Shown here piece after piece: positions 45,397 to 57,605 of a stretch of DNA of 64,000 nt (within the stretch, counting starts at the first letter, position 1; each line of letters opens with the position of its first letter). The DNA comes from Clytia hemisphaerica. Lineage: Eukaryota; Cnidaria; Hydrozoa; Leptothecata; Clytiidae. The stretch covers positions 1 to 64,000 of the forward strand of contig CACVBU010000630.1 of assembly GCA_902728285.1 (NCBI GenBank). The letters are read 5' to 3'. Position numbers and translations under genes: made by a program. Under the pieces are notes generated by a model. It made no database searches and was not told the DNA's origin. It worked only from the letters and a program-made list of their open reading frames with translations.

Positions 45397-46083
45397 GTGT
45401 CAACCTTGTTGAATTCAATCAAGCAATTGATTTGAAGTACCATGTCATTCCAAAACCATTTGATTATCCCACAGCGCTTTTACCAGAAGCAAACGCAGTA
45501 CCGTTATGTCAACAGGAGTTCCTAAGAGCACCAACTTGCCGGCTTTTAATCAAATTGGATAAATGCTCTGAGTGTCATAAGATGGAGATCAAAATTCGAT
45601 CACAGTTGAACCAAAAGAGAAAGAACTTAACGTCACCTGTCCATCCAAATGCTCCTCTGTCATTTGTTTCACCGGACAGATTGATTTCTACCATCCAAAA
45701 ATTAAAACAGGATGGCAAGTCTCTTCAGATGTAAAATCACGTCCTGACTGAACGTTTGAAAATTGCTCTCGAGAAAAACTCAGTGCTTGTGGAGAAAGAA
45801 GTTGATGATGCTCTTGTCGACATATTTCAAGGAATACCTGAAGGAAAAGTGCCACCCTTTATGAAATTGTTCTGGCAAGAACAACTAAAATATCTTCACA
45901 CGGAACACAAGGGTCAACTGAGATATCACCCGGCAGTTATCAAATATTGCCTTTCGATTGCTGCCAAATCAGCTTCAGCGTATGAACAATTACGTGTTGA
46001 CAGCAAAGATGGATCTGGAGTTTTGATATTGCCCAGCCAAAGAACTCTACGTAGTTACAAAAATTACATACGACCAAAACAAG
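45397..46083 (+). pseudogene. P-element-like transposase, exon 3
   Basis: Acceptor TTTGTTTTAG|GTGTC. The frame begins VNLVEFNQAIDLKYHVIPKP and includes a Cys pair (DKCSECHKMEIK) and a P-transposase-like core (FMKLFWQEQLKYLHTEHKG, YHPAVIKYCLSIAAKSASAY, LPSQRTLRSYKNYIRPKQG). It is broken by TAA at 45,732-45,734. It ends at CAAG|GTAAAA in phase 1, matching the next acceptor. Confidence 0.75.
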
Positions 46084-46357
46084 GTAAAAATTATTTTAAA
46101 TCAACACTCTTTTTTCGGTAGTCTTTCCTGGAGTTAAATTTTGCAAAGAAAATTGTAATTCACAGGAACAAATTTTTTGTCTAACTTATTGGTTCTTTCT
46201 GTATGGCCAAAAAATATTCCCTGCTGGTTCAGGCTGGTTCTATTATAAGGTAGTTTACCATTTTTTGCATTAAAAATCTCAAAGTTGTTCGCAAGTTTTT
46301 TGGTTTGCAAGTAATGAAATTTGATATTAAAAAAAGTAATTTTTTTCACTACTTTAG

Positions 46358-46773
46358 GTTTTAATCTTGATATCGTGGAAGATCTTACTGAAAGAACAAG
46401 CAAATTTAGTGAATCTGAACGTTTTGTTACCATTTTGATCGACGAAATGAAAATCCAGGAAGATTTGGTCTGGGACAAAAACACTGGGCAACTTATTGGG
46501 TTCGTTGATTTCGGTGATGACCAAATCAATGAAGCGCTTATCGAAGACAAGGAGAAATTGGCAACCCATATCATGGTCTTCTTGGTCAAAAGTGTCAAAA
46601 ATCCCCTATCGTATAGCTTTGCCAATTTCGCAACAGATGGTGCATCGTCCTGTCAAATTTTCTCATTATTCTGGAAATGTGTTGGCATTTTAGAAATATC
46701 TTGTAATCTCAAGGTTATTGCAACTGTGGCTGATGGTGCATCAATTAACCGTAGATTTATGCAAATGAATAGG
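46358..46773 (+). pseudogene. P-element-like transposase, exon 4 (catalytic region)
   Basis: GFNLDIVEDLTERTSKFSES, then VTILIDEMKIQEDLVWDKNT and GQLIGFVDFGDD, the signature block of P-element/THAP9 transposases with catalytic Asp. It continues through FANFATDGASSCQIF and ATVADGASINRRF. The frame is unbroken, and splice phases agree on both sides. Confidence 0.8.
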
Positions 46774-47075
46774 GTGAGTACATTGATATTTATATATCTA
46801 TATGAGACAAAGGGACCCAGAGAAGACTGGTCATCTTCTCATTGTAACATAGTCTCTCTAGGAGGAATAGAGTTTGGCCAATCTTTGTTGTTTGTAAATC
46901 TGAGGGGAGAAAATATCACATGTTCATAATAGTACTTTTCAGTCTCTGACAATTAATAACTCTCCCCCCCCCCACTACTTAAAGATTTTTTGAAAAATAT
47001 TTTAAATATTTCCTTTCATATCAGCCCTCTTCTCATAATTTTTTGCTCATGTTATTTCCGTTATTTTTTCACCAG

Positions 47076-47236
47076 GACCATGATGATACCGAATCTATTG
47101 TTTATCGTGTTGTAAACCAGTTTGCGGAAACGATATATATTTTTCTTTGCTGATGCTCCTCATCTAATTAAGACTGCAAGAAATTGTCTCTGGTCTTCTG
47201 GCTCCGACTTTTCATCTAAACTTCTTTGGAATTCAG
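47076..47236 (+). pseudogene. P-element-like transposase, exon 5, frameshifted
   Basis: Starts DHDDTESIVYRVVNQFAE in phase with exon 4. It shifts frame near 47,130-47,145 and resumes as ADAPHLIKTARNCLW, a conserved P-element block, to a donor ATTCAG|GTATT. Later exons and the 3' end were not found, so the gene is truncated or its end lies in unrecognisable sequence. Confidence 0.7.
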
Positions 47237-48368
47237 GTATTAAATGTTTAGTATGGTGGCCCATCGTTGTCAACATATTATTTTCTTCGAGTAAGAAAGA
47301 AATTTAAAAAGTAATTAAAAAAAAGAAAATATTTTTTTATTTCTGAATGAAAATTTTAAAAATCGTTTAAAAAGAGAAAAATAAAAAAAAATTATTAAAA
47401 AAAATAAATAAATAAATAAAAAAAGAGTAAAAATAACGCGAAAAAACCACGTAGCCCAGCGTTGTCACTGTCATTATTATCTCCCTAGTAATTGGAGTTC
47501 GGGAATACGTTAAGTTAGCAAGAGAAATCACAAAGTGGAGAATGAAGAACGAGTGTATTTTGACAAACTTCCAAGCAGATCACTTCCACTGGACACTGCA
47601 AACCTGTGGTTTCGTAGCCTGTATAGAACTATTCTTCGCTGAAAAGATAACACGAAGTACAGTTTGCTACGGTTAGGCACTATTCCGTGTCTGAGACATT
47701 TTTTCACAAGTCTCTAAATGTCTGAGACAAACTAAGACACAAACGTTCTCTAACCGAAACAGACCGACACCACTGCAAGATTTAAAAAAAAATAAAAATC
47801 GCCCGTGGGCGTTCGGGGTGGTACAGGCTAGTGGTTTTGCTTTGTATTGACTGAAAAAATTTCTCCGTGCGAGCCAATCAACGGAAGCTTTTTCCTTAAA
47901 AAATAAATGGGTTTTTCAAACATATCTGATGAGCCTCGGAAGATTCCCTCCCTTAACCAGTGGGATCGTACCACGAGCGTCAGAGGCCAAAGCTTCTGCG
48001 AGAATATTTGACCTCACTGACGACGAGGTGGGTGATTTTAATCTGCGAGGTCACGGCATTGCAAAACGTTCGAATCTTGAAAAGTTTTACTATGTAAAAA
48101 AAATCTCAAAAATCTAAACAAGAGCTCAAAATTTTCAGATTCTTGGTTGGAATGAGAGTTCAAATAAAAGATTTTAAATGTTTTGGGGTTAATTTTCTAA
48201 GGACTTTGAAGGTCAAATAATAATCCTACGTCAGTGTACAGCAGGGGTCTCAGTATTGGAAAACCGAAAAAGTAAAATAAGAGTTTAAGTTTTCACTTGA
48301 AATAAAACTTTAAACATTTTCGAACTGATTGAACTATAATAATACTAAAACAAATTACTATATTAAAT
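47237..48368. other. No gene recognised
   Basis: An A-rich low-complexity tract (about 47,310-47,440, with (AAAT)n) is followed by about 600 bp of near-genic composition without a recognised domain. The frame at 47,929-48,117 is open but unidentified. Confidence 0.35.
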
Positions 48369-48438
48369 AATAAACCTATGTCATCTTCAAATGAAACCAA
48401 CCGCATGTCCTCAAAGAGAGAAAATGACAGTGTAAAAA
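48369..48438. repeat. 70-bp inverted copy of part of the alpha-kinase gene
   Basis: Appears identical, in opposite orientation, to 50,101-50,170, which encodes residues around NKPMSSSNETNRMSSKREND of the kinase. It is flanked by unrelated AT-rich DNA and lies 780 bp past the gene's stop codon. Confidence 0.85.
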
Positions 48439-48960
48439 AAAAACCTACTACAAAAGAATGTTTTGTATACTTATATAGGGCCTATATAAATCAAACAAAT
48501 GTCAACCGTACCCAATCTTTCCTAATTGCCCCATGGCACTTTGATTTACTACTTATTCTTTCGATTATTTCGAATTCAATGTCGTTCATTAAAAAATTAA
48601 TTGGCTAGGCTGGAATGTCTTAAAGGGGCAGCTCTTTAGAAAAGACTTTTATTGATAAAGAACTAAATCAAAACCTAGCTACTGAAAAGCCACTAAGAGG
48701 TATTTACAAATACAAACTATATATAAACATAATGCAAATCTTGTAAAAAATAAACCCTGTTTCTAAACACCCTTAAAAATAGCATGAATAAATCCAATTT
48801 CCAAAGACAAAATATAAGTTTTAGGGTACTACAACAAAAAGTTTCAAATTGAAACAAAAGAAGAAAACAAACGAAAGAAAACTTAAAATCGATGGAGATA
48901 TGATTGCATGATGAAAACTACATCTCAGCATGAAACAAAAAATACCAAACAAAAGATTTA

Positions 48961-49147
48961 CCTTAAGGGAACTTATTTTGGCGAGAACTTATTTTGGCGA
49001 ATCAACGATTTTTTTAAATTTTGGCGAGAACTTAATTTGACGAATGACCTAAAAAATTAAATTTGGTGGGAACTAAATTTAGCGAATTTCGAGTTCGCTC
49101 GCCAATTTCGCCAAAATTAGTACTCGCCAAAATAAGTTCCCTTAAGG
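48961..49147. mobile_element. 187-bp MITE with 24-bp perfect inverted ends
   Basis: CCTTAAGGGAACTTATTTTG at the left and its complement at the right, flanked by TA on each side. Internal GAACTTATTTTGGCGA-type blocks recur. Related sequence lies in the element at 24,588-25,923 (about 25,330-25,520). Confidence 0.8.
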
Positions 49148-49218
49148 TAGCAAATTTTCAAACAAACAGAAAAGCCAGCAACAATGCCAACAAAATAATG
49201 TTTTCGACAGACAGTCTT

Positions 49219-50523
49219 TTATGGATTTACTGATGGATCCTCCAATTCCACTTCTTTTAATCCGAGAAGCCTACAGTAAATATTACACTTGTGTGCATCG
49301 AAAAAGTTGGTGAAAGCAGTTTCGTTCAGATTTCCTGCACAAAAATATCTTTCATTTTCATTTTGTTGAAGTTCATCTGCTGTTGCAATTTCTGGATCGT
49401 ACAAGGTGTAACCGCTGCCTTGCAAGTCGACAAGGAGCAATTTCTCATAACTTTCTTGGTACGAAAAATGTGTAAGAGCTTCAGCCTTCTCATACATGAA
49501 ATTCAAGTCATTTCTTACTTTACATGGTACACCATCATTATTAAGATACTTGATGAAGGCTCCGTCAACAAAAGGCTCCACTGTAACTGGCTCACCATCA
49601 AGAATACTAAAAAAAATAGTTTGATATGTGAACCATTTTTCACGAAAACCAGGCCTTGTAACACATTTCACTGTGATAGCTTTAGCTGTAGTATGCATCT
49701 GCACTTGTTTTCGAGTGTGCTGCTCAAGGGTCATTTCATAGCGTGGCCCACATACTTCCCAAGCTGTTGCCTTGAATTTCTTAATGACCCACATTTTTGT
49801 CGCATCATTCTCTGTTTTGTACGCTTTAAATGCATTACGAAATCCTCCATCAGCAAACTTTTGTAATTGCATACGAAAGGTTAAAGGTGTTTGTTTCAGC
49901 CATATTCCATGTTTTATATTGAAAGATTCAAGTATCAATGGTACTTCCTTCTCCTCTGTTGGAATCACCAGCTTTCCTGCATTTAAGAGGTCACCGATGG
50001 AGATAGATGTTGGCATACTATTTTGTGGGCAAGGTTGCTTTGAAGTCAAGACTGATGTCCTTTTCCTCTTACTCTTGACTGGTTTAGAAAAAAGAACACT
50101 TTTTACACTGTCATTTTCTCTCTTTGAGGACATGCGGTTGGTTTCATTTGAAGATGACATAGGTTTATTGGAAATCTCTGACGGCTTGACAAACCGCACA
50201 CGGAAAAATTTCATCCCAGAAAGTTGTTCATCTAATGAACAAGAAGGTCCTAACACATCATAAAGAACATCACAAGAGCCAGCTGCTTCTCCATAGAACT
50301 TCTCACAAGCATCCTTTACATTTTTCAGTGTTAACTTCGAATATGATGAAAAGTCAATGAAATCCCTTGGTTGTGCAGGTTCATACCTCTTAAGTTTTCC
50401 TACTGGGACTGGCTTCATTCTATGAACTATAAGTGTTGAAACTTCCTTTATGTTTTTTTTGGTATTTCCTCCAGAGCGCTTATCTGAAATGGCTCTTCGA
50501 TAACCTTTCCACTTTTCATTCAT
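49219..50523 (-). CDS. Alpha-kinase domain protein, 434 aa
   Basis: Intact minus-strand frame. The N-terminal part (about 1-115) includes DFIDFSSYSKLTLKNVKDAC and GPSCSLDEQL, and a Ser/Lys-rich linker follows (about 120-175). The C-terminal alpha-kinase domain shows KFADGGFRNAFKA (222-234), WVIKKF (245-250), VEPFVDGAFIKYLNNDG (315-331), LTHFSYQES (350-358), LLLVDLQGSGYTLYDPEI (362-379) and CAGNLNETAFTNFFDAHKC (395-413) with the downstream Cys of the zinc site. This is the MHCK/eEF2K/TRPM-type atypical Ser/Thr kinase fold. A splice-acceptor-like TTTTTTATAG lies 18 nt upstream of the ATG, so a 5' UTR intron is possible. The substrate is unknown. It may be a host gene or a transposon passenger. 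Confidence 0.85.
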   Translation of the reverse strand: MNEKWKGYRRAISDKRSGGNTKKNIKEVSTLIVHRMKPVPVGKLKRYEPAQPRDFIDFSSYSKLTLKNVKDACEKFYGEAAGSCDVLYDVLGPSCSLDEQLSGMKFFRVRFVKPSEISNKPMSSSNETNRMSSKRENDSVKSVLFSKPVKSKRKRTSVLTSKQPCPQNSMPTSISIGDLLNAGKLVIPTEEKEVPLILESFNIKHGIWLKQTPLTFRMQLQKFADGGFRNAFKAYKTENDATKMWVIKKFKATAWEVCGPRYEMTLEQHTRKQVQMHTTAKAITVKCVTRPGFREKWFTYQTIFFSILDGEPVTVEPFVDGAFIKYLNNDGVPCKVRNDLNFMYEKAEALTHFSYQESYEKLLLVDLQGSGYTLYDPEIATADELQQNENERYFCAGNLNETAFTNFFDAHKCNIYCRLLGLKEVELEDPSVNP

Positions 50524-50759
50524 AGTTGATTAATATCTAATTCTATAAAAAAGAAAACAGAAATAAATGAAAAGCATAAAAGGTACCTTAAAATAATAGT
50601 TTTTGGGGAACTAATTTTTGCAGTTCAGCAAAATTGAATTTAACAGCAAGCAATCCTTCCAAAATACCAGACACAATAACCTTATCTGACTGACACCCCC
50701 GGGGGGGGCACTAGCCTTGGTGACCGACGGGGACGTGTCGCTGGAGTTTGAAAAATCGA
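50524..50759. other. Upstream flank of the kinase gene
   Basis: Contains CCCCCGGGGGGGG at 50,696-50,708, one of several long G-runs in the window. Promoter elements were not identified. Confidence 0.3.
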
Positions 50760-50935
50760 CCCTGTCAGATACGAGCTGCTACGAAAATACCTACCCTGTC
50801 AGATATTACCTTGAAAAAGCCTACCCTGTCAATTATTAGATTACCTTGAAAATGCCTACCCTATCACATTCTACCTTGAAAAAGCCTACCCTATCACATT
50901 CTACCTTGAAAAAGACCCTGTTGGAGTTTTCCATG
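50760..50935. repeat. Minisatellite, about 31-bp period, 5 units
   Basis: Units carry TACCTTGAAAAAGCCTACCC and TATCACATTC or TGTCAGATAT. The last copies are nearly identical. Confidence 0.8.
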
Positions 50936-51341
50936 AATAGCAGACCCTGAAAAGATTGAAGTTGAGAAATACAATACACGCTTTTTTTTATAAGAATAGT
51001 GCACTTTGACTGAGGGTCAAGTATTCTTAAGAAATTGCCAAAATTGAGGGTGAAATATTCTTAACGTATTCTTATTATCTCAGAGAAAAATTTCCTTTCT
51101 TGCCAGCTTATGTGAGTAATTCTTATTGTTAATTAATTTGTGTCACTTTTGTTTTCCCATTTTCTGAAAAATAACAGTTTTATTCTTATTGACTGATTAA
51201 AACTCACCCTGGAGGGCATTCTTAGGGTATTCTTACGATTTGGCCAATTTTCACCCTGATATTCTTACGAAGATATTCTTATTAAACAACATATTTAAGT
51301 ACTGTAGCATACAAACATATCTTTAACCCTTTCTTATCCGA

Positions 51342-51359
51342 CGGGACTTCAGAGTCCCG
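51342..51359. repeat. piggyBac subterminal palindrome, left
   Basis: CGGGACT-TCAG-AGTCCCG. A second copy, GGGACTTTGAAGTCCC, is at 51,693-51,708 and a third, GGGACTCAGAGGTCCC, at 53,939-53,954. Likely transposase binding or structural sites, by analogy with piggyBac subterminal repeats. Confidence 0.6.
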
Positions 51360-51812
51360 CCTCTCCTCAGGAGTGTTAACTCCACCTCAGGCGCTTCTTT
51401 TATGTTATAGCATCTCTTTTCCGTACGCTGGGGGTTCAGGTAATGGATTTTAGTGAAAAAAATGAAGCTGAACGGGATTTTTTACAATCAAAACAAAATT
51501 TCAAAATGGCGACTTGATGTGGGGGTCTCTTGTCTGTGTATAGTGTGTATGATAATAAATTTGTAATGTTTTGCTTTTGAAAGAGACCTTCACACTTTTT
51601 TTACTGTTTATTTATTATGTTATTGATTGATATTTACAAAAAGATTCATTCAACTTATATTTTATCTTTCAATAACAAACATAAATCTTTATGGGACTTT
51701 GAAGTCCCGACAAGCTCTAATGGAACAAAAACAAGCAGTTTTTCAATATTTTCTTTCTTAGCTATCTATGTCACAATTTCTTGGTTTATTTCATGATCAT
51801 TCTGTTTTACAG

Positions 51813-53751
51813 ATGTCTAAGAGAAAAATATACAATACAACAGAGGCAGTATCTTATATTTTGGAAGATTTGCCCTCAGATGATGATTTGTCTGATCTTG
51901 AGTCATCCGAAGACGATGATGACGAAATTGACCATTTAGCGGATAACGCTTTACCGGCAAGAGATAATGAAATGAATGATGACTTTCAGACTGTTCCTGA
52001 TGATCAACTTGATGAAAATAGTGATGAAGTGAATGAAACTAGTGGTGTTGCTGAGTTACTAGCTGAGGATGATTTGACCGATGAAGGCAGTACGGACGAC
52101 AACAATACAACTGATGGCGGTACGACCAGCGTTGACGCAAACAAACTAAGTACAGCTGCTGATGTCGTTGATGACCAAGCTAAAGGTGACAGTGGTAAAT
52201 CATCTGGTAAAGCTGCATCTTCTGATGAAGTTTATAAATGGAAAAAGTCACAAATGGCCTTATAAACCTTCAACATTTTCTTCACACGAGGGCCCTGTGC
52301 TTGCTTATTTTGGCGATTGTAACACCCCCAATGACTATTTTCTTAAATTTTTTGACAACGAAATTCAAGAAAACATTCTTTACCAAACAAACTTGTATGC
52401 TACCCAGAAACAAAATGGTAAAGCAATAACACCTATCAGCCGACAGGAACTGTATGGTTTCTTAGGAATAAATCTACTCATGGGATACAATAAGCTTCCG
52501 TCGTGGTTGGATTATTGGAAAACTGACCCTGATTTGGCTACGCCGTATGTTTCAAATGTCATGAGTCGCAATAGATTTGGACAGATTCTCTGGAACTTAC
52601 ATGTGAATGACAATGCTCGAATTCCAAAAAACAATACTGATAAACTGTACAAATTACGCCCTCTTATAGATAGCCTTAATGGGAACTTTTTGAAGTTGTA
52701 CGATGCATCGCGCTATCTCAGTATTGATGAAAGTATGATTTTATTCAAAGGGAGACACTCTATCAAGCAGTATAATCCTAAAAAACCAATAAAAAGAGGG
52801 TACAAACTGTGCATGATTGCTGACACTGATGGGTACATCAATAAATTTGATGTATACCAAGGAAAGTTTGAATCTGTCCCTGAAAATCTTAAGTCTTTTG
52901 GTCTTGGTGAGCGCGTAGTATTGAAACTTGTCGACCACCTTCATCACAAAGACCATGAGGTTTATATTGACAACTATTTCACATCAATTTCATTATTGTC
53001 TCAGTTGCAAACTGTTGGTGTCCGGGCTTGCGGGACTATAAAGGGGAACCGCAAGCATATTCCCACTAATCTGCAACGAGATAAGTCAATGCAACGCGGA
53101 GACTTCGATTACAGGCTTGCGTGTGAAATATCTTATTATAAGTGGATGGACTGAAAGCCAGTAACTGTTGTTTCTAATTTCAATGGAACCTCCTCAACAA
53201 AGATCTTACGTCGATTGAGAGATGGTAGCCGTAAGGAATTTAACTGCCCGTTGGCAATAAAAGAATACAATATGTACATGGGCGGTGTTGATCAGGCAGA
53301 TTTCAAGTGTGCGGTCAATGGCCTTAGTCGGAAATCGACAAAATGGTGGCATCGGATTTTTTTTGGATTGCTTGACCGAACTCTGTCAAATGCATTTATT
53401 GTCTTCAGAAAGCTGGAAAACAACAACATGCCCATGTTGAGTTACCGGAGACTTGTTGTTCAGTCACTTGTTACTTTGTCAAAACCGCCGAAAGTTGGTC
53501 GACCACTTGGCAATTCTCCCTTACCGGCATCCAAAAAGCGGCGGAAAGCAGACTATTCCGTTTCAAAAAGCATTAGATTGGAGAATAAAGGTTGCCACTG
53601 GATAGTCTTCGAGGAAAAGAGGGGAAGATGTGAAGTCTGCAGCAAACAGAACATTGAGTCTAGACCTTTCAGCAAATGTTCGACATGCCAGGTCTACCTT
53701 TGTTGCAATCCTAGCAAAAACTGCAACCTTATATTTCATGAAGCAATCTGA
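51813..53751 (+). pseudogene. piggyBac transposase, disabled by a frameshift and a stop
   Basis: Start MSKRKIYNTTEAVSYI at 51,813, directly after an acceptor-like TTTTACAG. Acidic N-terminus, then the DDD transposase core: LSIDESMILFKGR, VYIDNYFTSI and GGVDQADF carry the three catalytic aspartates. The C-terminus has the Cys-rich zinc finger (CEVCSKQN, CSTCQVYLCC). A one-base shift near 52,250 in an A-run moves the reading into the next frame, and TGA at 53,152-53,154 interrupts it after YYKWMD. All catalytic residues remain, so inactivation is recent. Confidence 0.9.
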
Positions 53752-54149
53752 ACTGAAAAACACTTTTTGACTGTTGAAACTTTTCTAATAGTGCTATTAG
53801 TACTAAAAATATCAGTTAAAATTGATTTTGTGGTGTTGCTATTTTTTTATTATGAAATAGGTTCCATTTATTTTATTATTTTACGAAAAACATGGATATT
53901 CTTGAAATCTACCTTTTTTTCAGTATTTCTAATCCGTAGGGACTCAGAGGTCCCATATTAATTTTTTGGGGGTATGGGTATGAATTTTTGAAAATTCAAC
54001 TTTCAGGTAAAGTTTCACATAGAATTGAGTAACTTAGCATGAAATATCCCTCCAATTTCATTTTTTTGTTGTCTTGGATAAGAAAGGGTTAAATTAAGAA
54101 AAAATGGTCAAAAATTAACGCTGCTTTCAAGTAAAAACTACAAAATGTT

Positions 54150-54229
54150 GGCCCTTTTTACACCGGCCCTTTTCTTGTTACGTCAAGAGCCCAAAAATAA
54201 CGCCAATAAGGCCCGGCGTAAAAAGGGCC
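54150..54229. repeat. 80-bp foldback
   Basis: GGCCCTTTTTACACCGG (54,150-54,166) pairs with CCGGCGTAAAAAGGGCC (54,213-54,229), one mismatch. Possibly a small MITE. Confidence 0.65.
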
Positions 54230-54913
54230 GATAAGGTAGATAAAAAACATCGAAATTGACGTTACAGTTGACTCTCTCTAATTCGAGCTCCAAGGGGAAA
54301 CTAATTTGTTCGAATTATATATAGAAGTTCGAATTAATGAATATCGACTGTATAACAAAAAGTGTCAAAAAGAATGTTACCTTGACCAACTTTTGTATTC
54401 TTGACCCGAGTTTCCGAAGGTGGCGTTTATGAGTATCATTTTCAGCTCTTAGCAGTTTGTTTAAGATAATTCGAATGATCTCATCAGATAATAACATATC
54501 GAACCAATTTTAATTTCTATTTTTCATACATGTATTAATCATTGTATTAATCTGAAATAAAAAAATATGGAATAAGTGGATCTTTGAGGTTTCAATAGAT
54601 TTTCCCACAATGCAATAGATATTGATGAGTAAATCTAGCCTGAAGTAAAGAGTAAAAAGTAAAACCGCCAAGTATGTTTTAGTAATTATTTTCCAAATTC
54701 GAGATATCACAATTTGAAATTTCTGAAAATGAGTTCTCACACAGTTCTTATAGGTTGAAATTCTTTTGTCTTCTTACTAAAAGTGAAAAACTTGTAATTT
54801 AAATATCTCGACTTTAGAAAATATTTAGGTAAGAATATTTTGAGGTTTTGCTCAGGATAATAGAAAGATTACACGTGCCAAATATCTCTAACCATCTAAT
54901 TATCCCTTTAACC
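54230..54913. other. No gene seen
   Basis: AT-rich. Repeated TTCGAATTA-type words at about 54,278-54,342. Confidence 0.3.
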
Positions 54914-55102
54914 ATGTTTTTGAACTACTATGTACAGGTAAATATCTAAGTGGCAATCTAAGTGGCAACACTATAAAGTAAAGTAAAATGTCAATGATAA
55001 AGAATGTTACAAAGCATGTTTTTTGAACTACTATGTCCAGGTGAAAATATAAGCGGCAACACTATAAAGTTAGCTAAAATGTCAACGATAAAGAATGTTA
55101 AA
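54914..55102. repeat. Two-copy tandem repeat, about 105 bp
   Basis: CATGTTTTTGAACTACTATGT, GGCAACACTATAAAGT and AAAATGTCAA.GATAAAG recur in order. Confidence 0.75.
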
Positions 55103-55299
55103 ATATCAATGATAAAGAGAATGCTTTTAAATGTTGCTTTAAAATAACTAACTCCACAAAAAAGGAAATCTAAATAAATCATAAAATATAGTTGTTAAAG
55201 AAATAGCTCCTCTAAATTTTAGTTGAGCCTGGAGTGTTTGTAAGAGCTTGAGAAAATGTTCCATAAAAATGTTCCAAGGACTTTTCATTAACACGTAAT

Positions 55300-56281
55300 G
55301 TTGTTCACAATACCAACAGTAGACTCTATCAGACACAAATCTTCGGTTGTAAAAAGAAAGTTTGAAGCATTGGAAAATCCAGTACCAAACCTCGGTGCAA
55401 TTTCCAGATTTTGGATAATGCCTTTTAACGGGAAAATTACAATTAACCCACACGTGGCTATCTTCCATTCATTTTCCTGGAAGTATAGCTCAATAGATTT
55501 GTCAATATTGGGATAGTTTCACTCTAAGTAAAAAGGTGAAGCACCATTTCGAGTGTGATGCCTTCTTTATCTCCATTGCTTAATTTTATTCTGGGGTGCG
55601 ATATTCAAATCAAGCAAACTATCCAGATCTCCTTTCTTTATATCGGTAAGAGCATTTTGTAAGATTCCGTCATCGACTGTAAACAGCGCCTCTGGTTCAC
55701 GACCAAAAAGGTAATCCACAATACCTGGGTGGAGACAAGGACCTTTGCCAATGAAAAGAATGACGATTGCTGATAGTTGTCCAATTTTGAAATAATCCTC
55801 ATTCCGGATATTATTAACATTGCCAAATTAAAGCAAGCAGCATCGCTTTCATCGCAAATGTGAGAAATTCTCTAAAGGGGCCATAGCCAACTCCATCCTC
55901 GCCAGCAAAGCGAATTGAAATACAATGGTTCGAAAGATCGAATTTTTGTTTAAAGATCAAAGTCTAGAACTTGTTTTGATTTCGTTGGATAATAACATTA
56001 CGTGTTACATCATTGTTGACTTTTTCCTCATACAAGACTTTATCTTTCCATCAAATTGATTATTTCATTGCCATTCTCAGCATGACAGGCTCGTCTTCAG
56101 GAGCAGAATAATTTTGGAAGAAGCTTTCAACAACTTCTTCCCCAAACGGAACCTCGACAACCTTTTCATTTTCCGTTGGGCGGTTGAAAAAAGTCAGTCT
56201 AGCTTCTCTAACTTCATGGTAGGTAGGTTGTATTTCATCCTCCGTTTGAGATTGATCGTTGGACAGCGTCGTGTTTGCCAG
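55300..56281 (-). pseudogene. Decayed G2E3-like HECT ubiquitin-ligase sequence
   Basis: From an acceptor (TTTTTAG|CTGG, 56,281) the minus strand reads an acidic region (EVREARLTFFNRPTENEK, EDEPVMLRMAMK), then after a stop the HECT start HCISIRFAGEDGVGYGPFRE (about 55,920-55,860), and in another frame KIGQLSAIVILFIGKGPCLH, PGIVDYLFGREPEALFTVDD. This order matches HECT domains of the G2E3-like type, which are amplified in several animal genomes. Breaks: TAA after MAMK, TAG before TLIFKQ and a shift near 55,818. The catalytic-cysteine end is not identified. Confidence 0.55.
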
Positions 56282-57223
56282 CTAAAAAGGAACATTAAAG
56301 AGAGAATATTTCTAAAAGAAAAATCAAGGACAAGGTTCATTGATATGATTTTTTAATTTTTTTAATAAGGATTGCGGTGGTTTGACCAAAACTAGGAAAC
56401 ACAATAGGGAAATTCACAATTTATCGGGAACGCATCATTTGGGGCAAAAAATCTGAAAAGTCAGGTGGAGATGGCCTAAGAAAATTGGGGGTGGAAGGGT
56501 GGTTGTTTCCCACTATGAAAGACGTGTTAATCTTGTGAGTTAAAAATTTACACGATAGGCCTGAAGACTTTCTTGAAACTCTATTTTGAATACAACGTAA
56601 GCAATCTTCTCCTTGTCGGAAGGAGCAATGAAATATAGGACAAACGAATCTATCATACATTCCAATTCCCTGTCAAGATAGGAATAATGGCTCTAAGTCA
56701 CTTTCATGAATCCGTAATAAAGTGATTAATTTCATTTCCAAGATAACTTTGATGAAAATACATGCTAGACACTTTGAGAATAATTTTGAAGACCCAGACT
56801 TGGAGTTGAAAAATAAAACAATAACAAGCCTTTTCCCGGGCCTGGGTTTTTCGTGGCTGAAAATGACCAGTTCCCAAATCTGGACAAAATTTGCAATTTT
56901 CGACTCCCGCAAAACCACAGGCCTGGAAAATAGGGTTACGGTACGGTTGTTCCATTTTCCATCCCTGAATCCCAGACCTTACTTCATCTTTTCCATTTTT
57001 TTCCTGTGATCAAAAATCGTTGTAACTAAACAAATATTGTATCTAAATAATTTCAATTTCATTTCAAACCTTATCATACTTTAAATAGTTTCAAAACGGT
57101 TACCAATTATTAAGTGCTCCTGGCACTATGATCCTTGGGGACTTCAAGTCTGCATATCTAAAACCTGACCCTATTATTCCAATAGCTAATCACTATTTCT
57201 TCGTACTATTTATTGTTACTCAC
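56282..57223. other. No exon supported
   Basis: Short reading frames on both strands without motifs. If the HECT-like gene is real this is intronic. Confidence 0.3.
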
Positions 57224-57605
57224 TTGATGATCGTTTGATTCTCAGTTATTGGTGTTTTGATTCTCAGTTATTGGTCCTTGAAGATCCTGGCCACGAATTG
57301 ATGAATCGTTATTGATCTAAAAAATAGAAAAAGATAGCTTTAGAATGTAGTATCTATGAAGCACTAAAACACAGTAATTAGCAAATCGAACATGAAACCA
57401 ATAAAACCAGAGATTGCGTAACCTAAAAATCTAAAACTAAAAACATGTATTCTTCTAAAACATACTACAAAATATTTACTTACACTAGAGGTACCGTTTA
57501 AGTTGGAAACTGTTTCATTAAAATCATTGATTTGTTCATTTCTCAATACAAATTCACGGTCATCCTCATAATGCAAATCAATCTCATCTCTGAACCCAAA
57601 TCTCC
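57224..57605 (-). pseudogene. Possible upstream exons of the HECT-like gene
   Basis: An acidic open segment (GFRDEIDLHYEDDREFVLRN..., about 57,605-57,485) ends at a GTAAGT donor. A second segment, 57,316-57,224, lies between TTTTTAG and GTGAGT but contains stops and a duplicated ATAACTGAGAATCAAA. Assignment to the HECT gene rests only on strand and proximity. Confidence 0.3.

Larger units (their letters stand above)
51327..54088 (+). mobile_element. Complete piggyBac element
   Basis: TTAA target duplications (51,323-51,326 and 54,089-54,092) flank perfect 13-bp inverted ends CCCTTTCTTATCC and GGATAAGAAAGGG. TTAA specificity defines piggyBac. The palindromic motif GGGACT-n-AGTCCC recurs near both ends. 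The element holds one disabled transposase gene. Confidence 0.93.
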
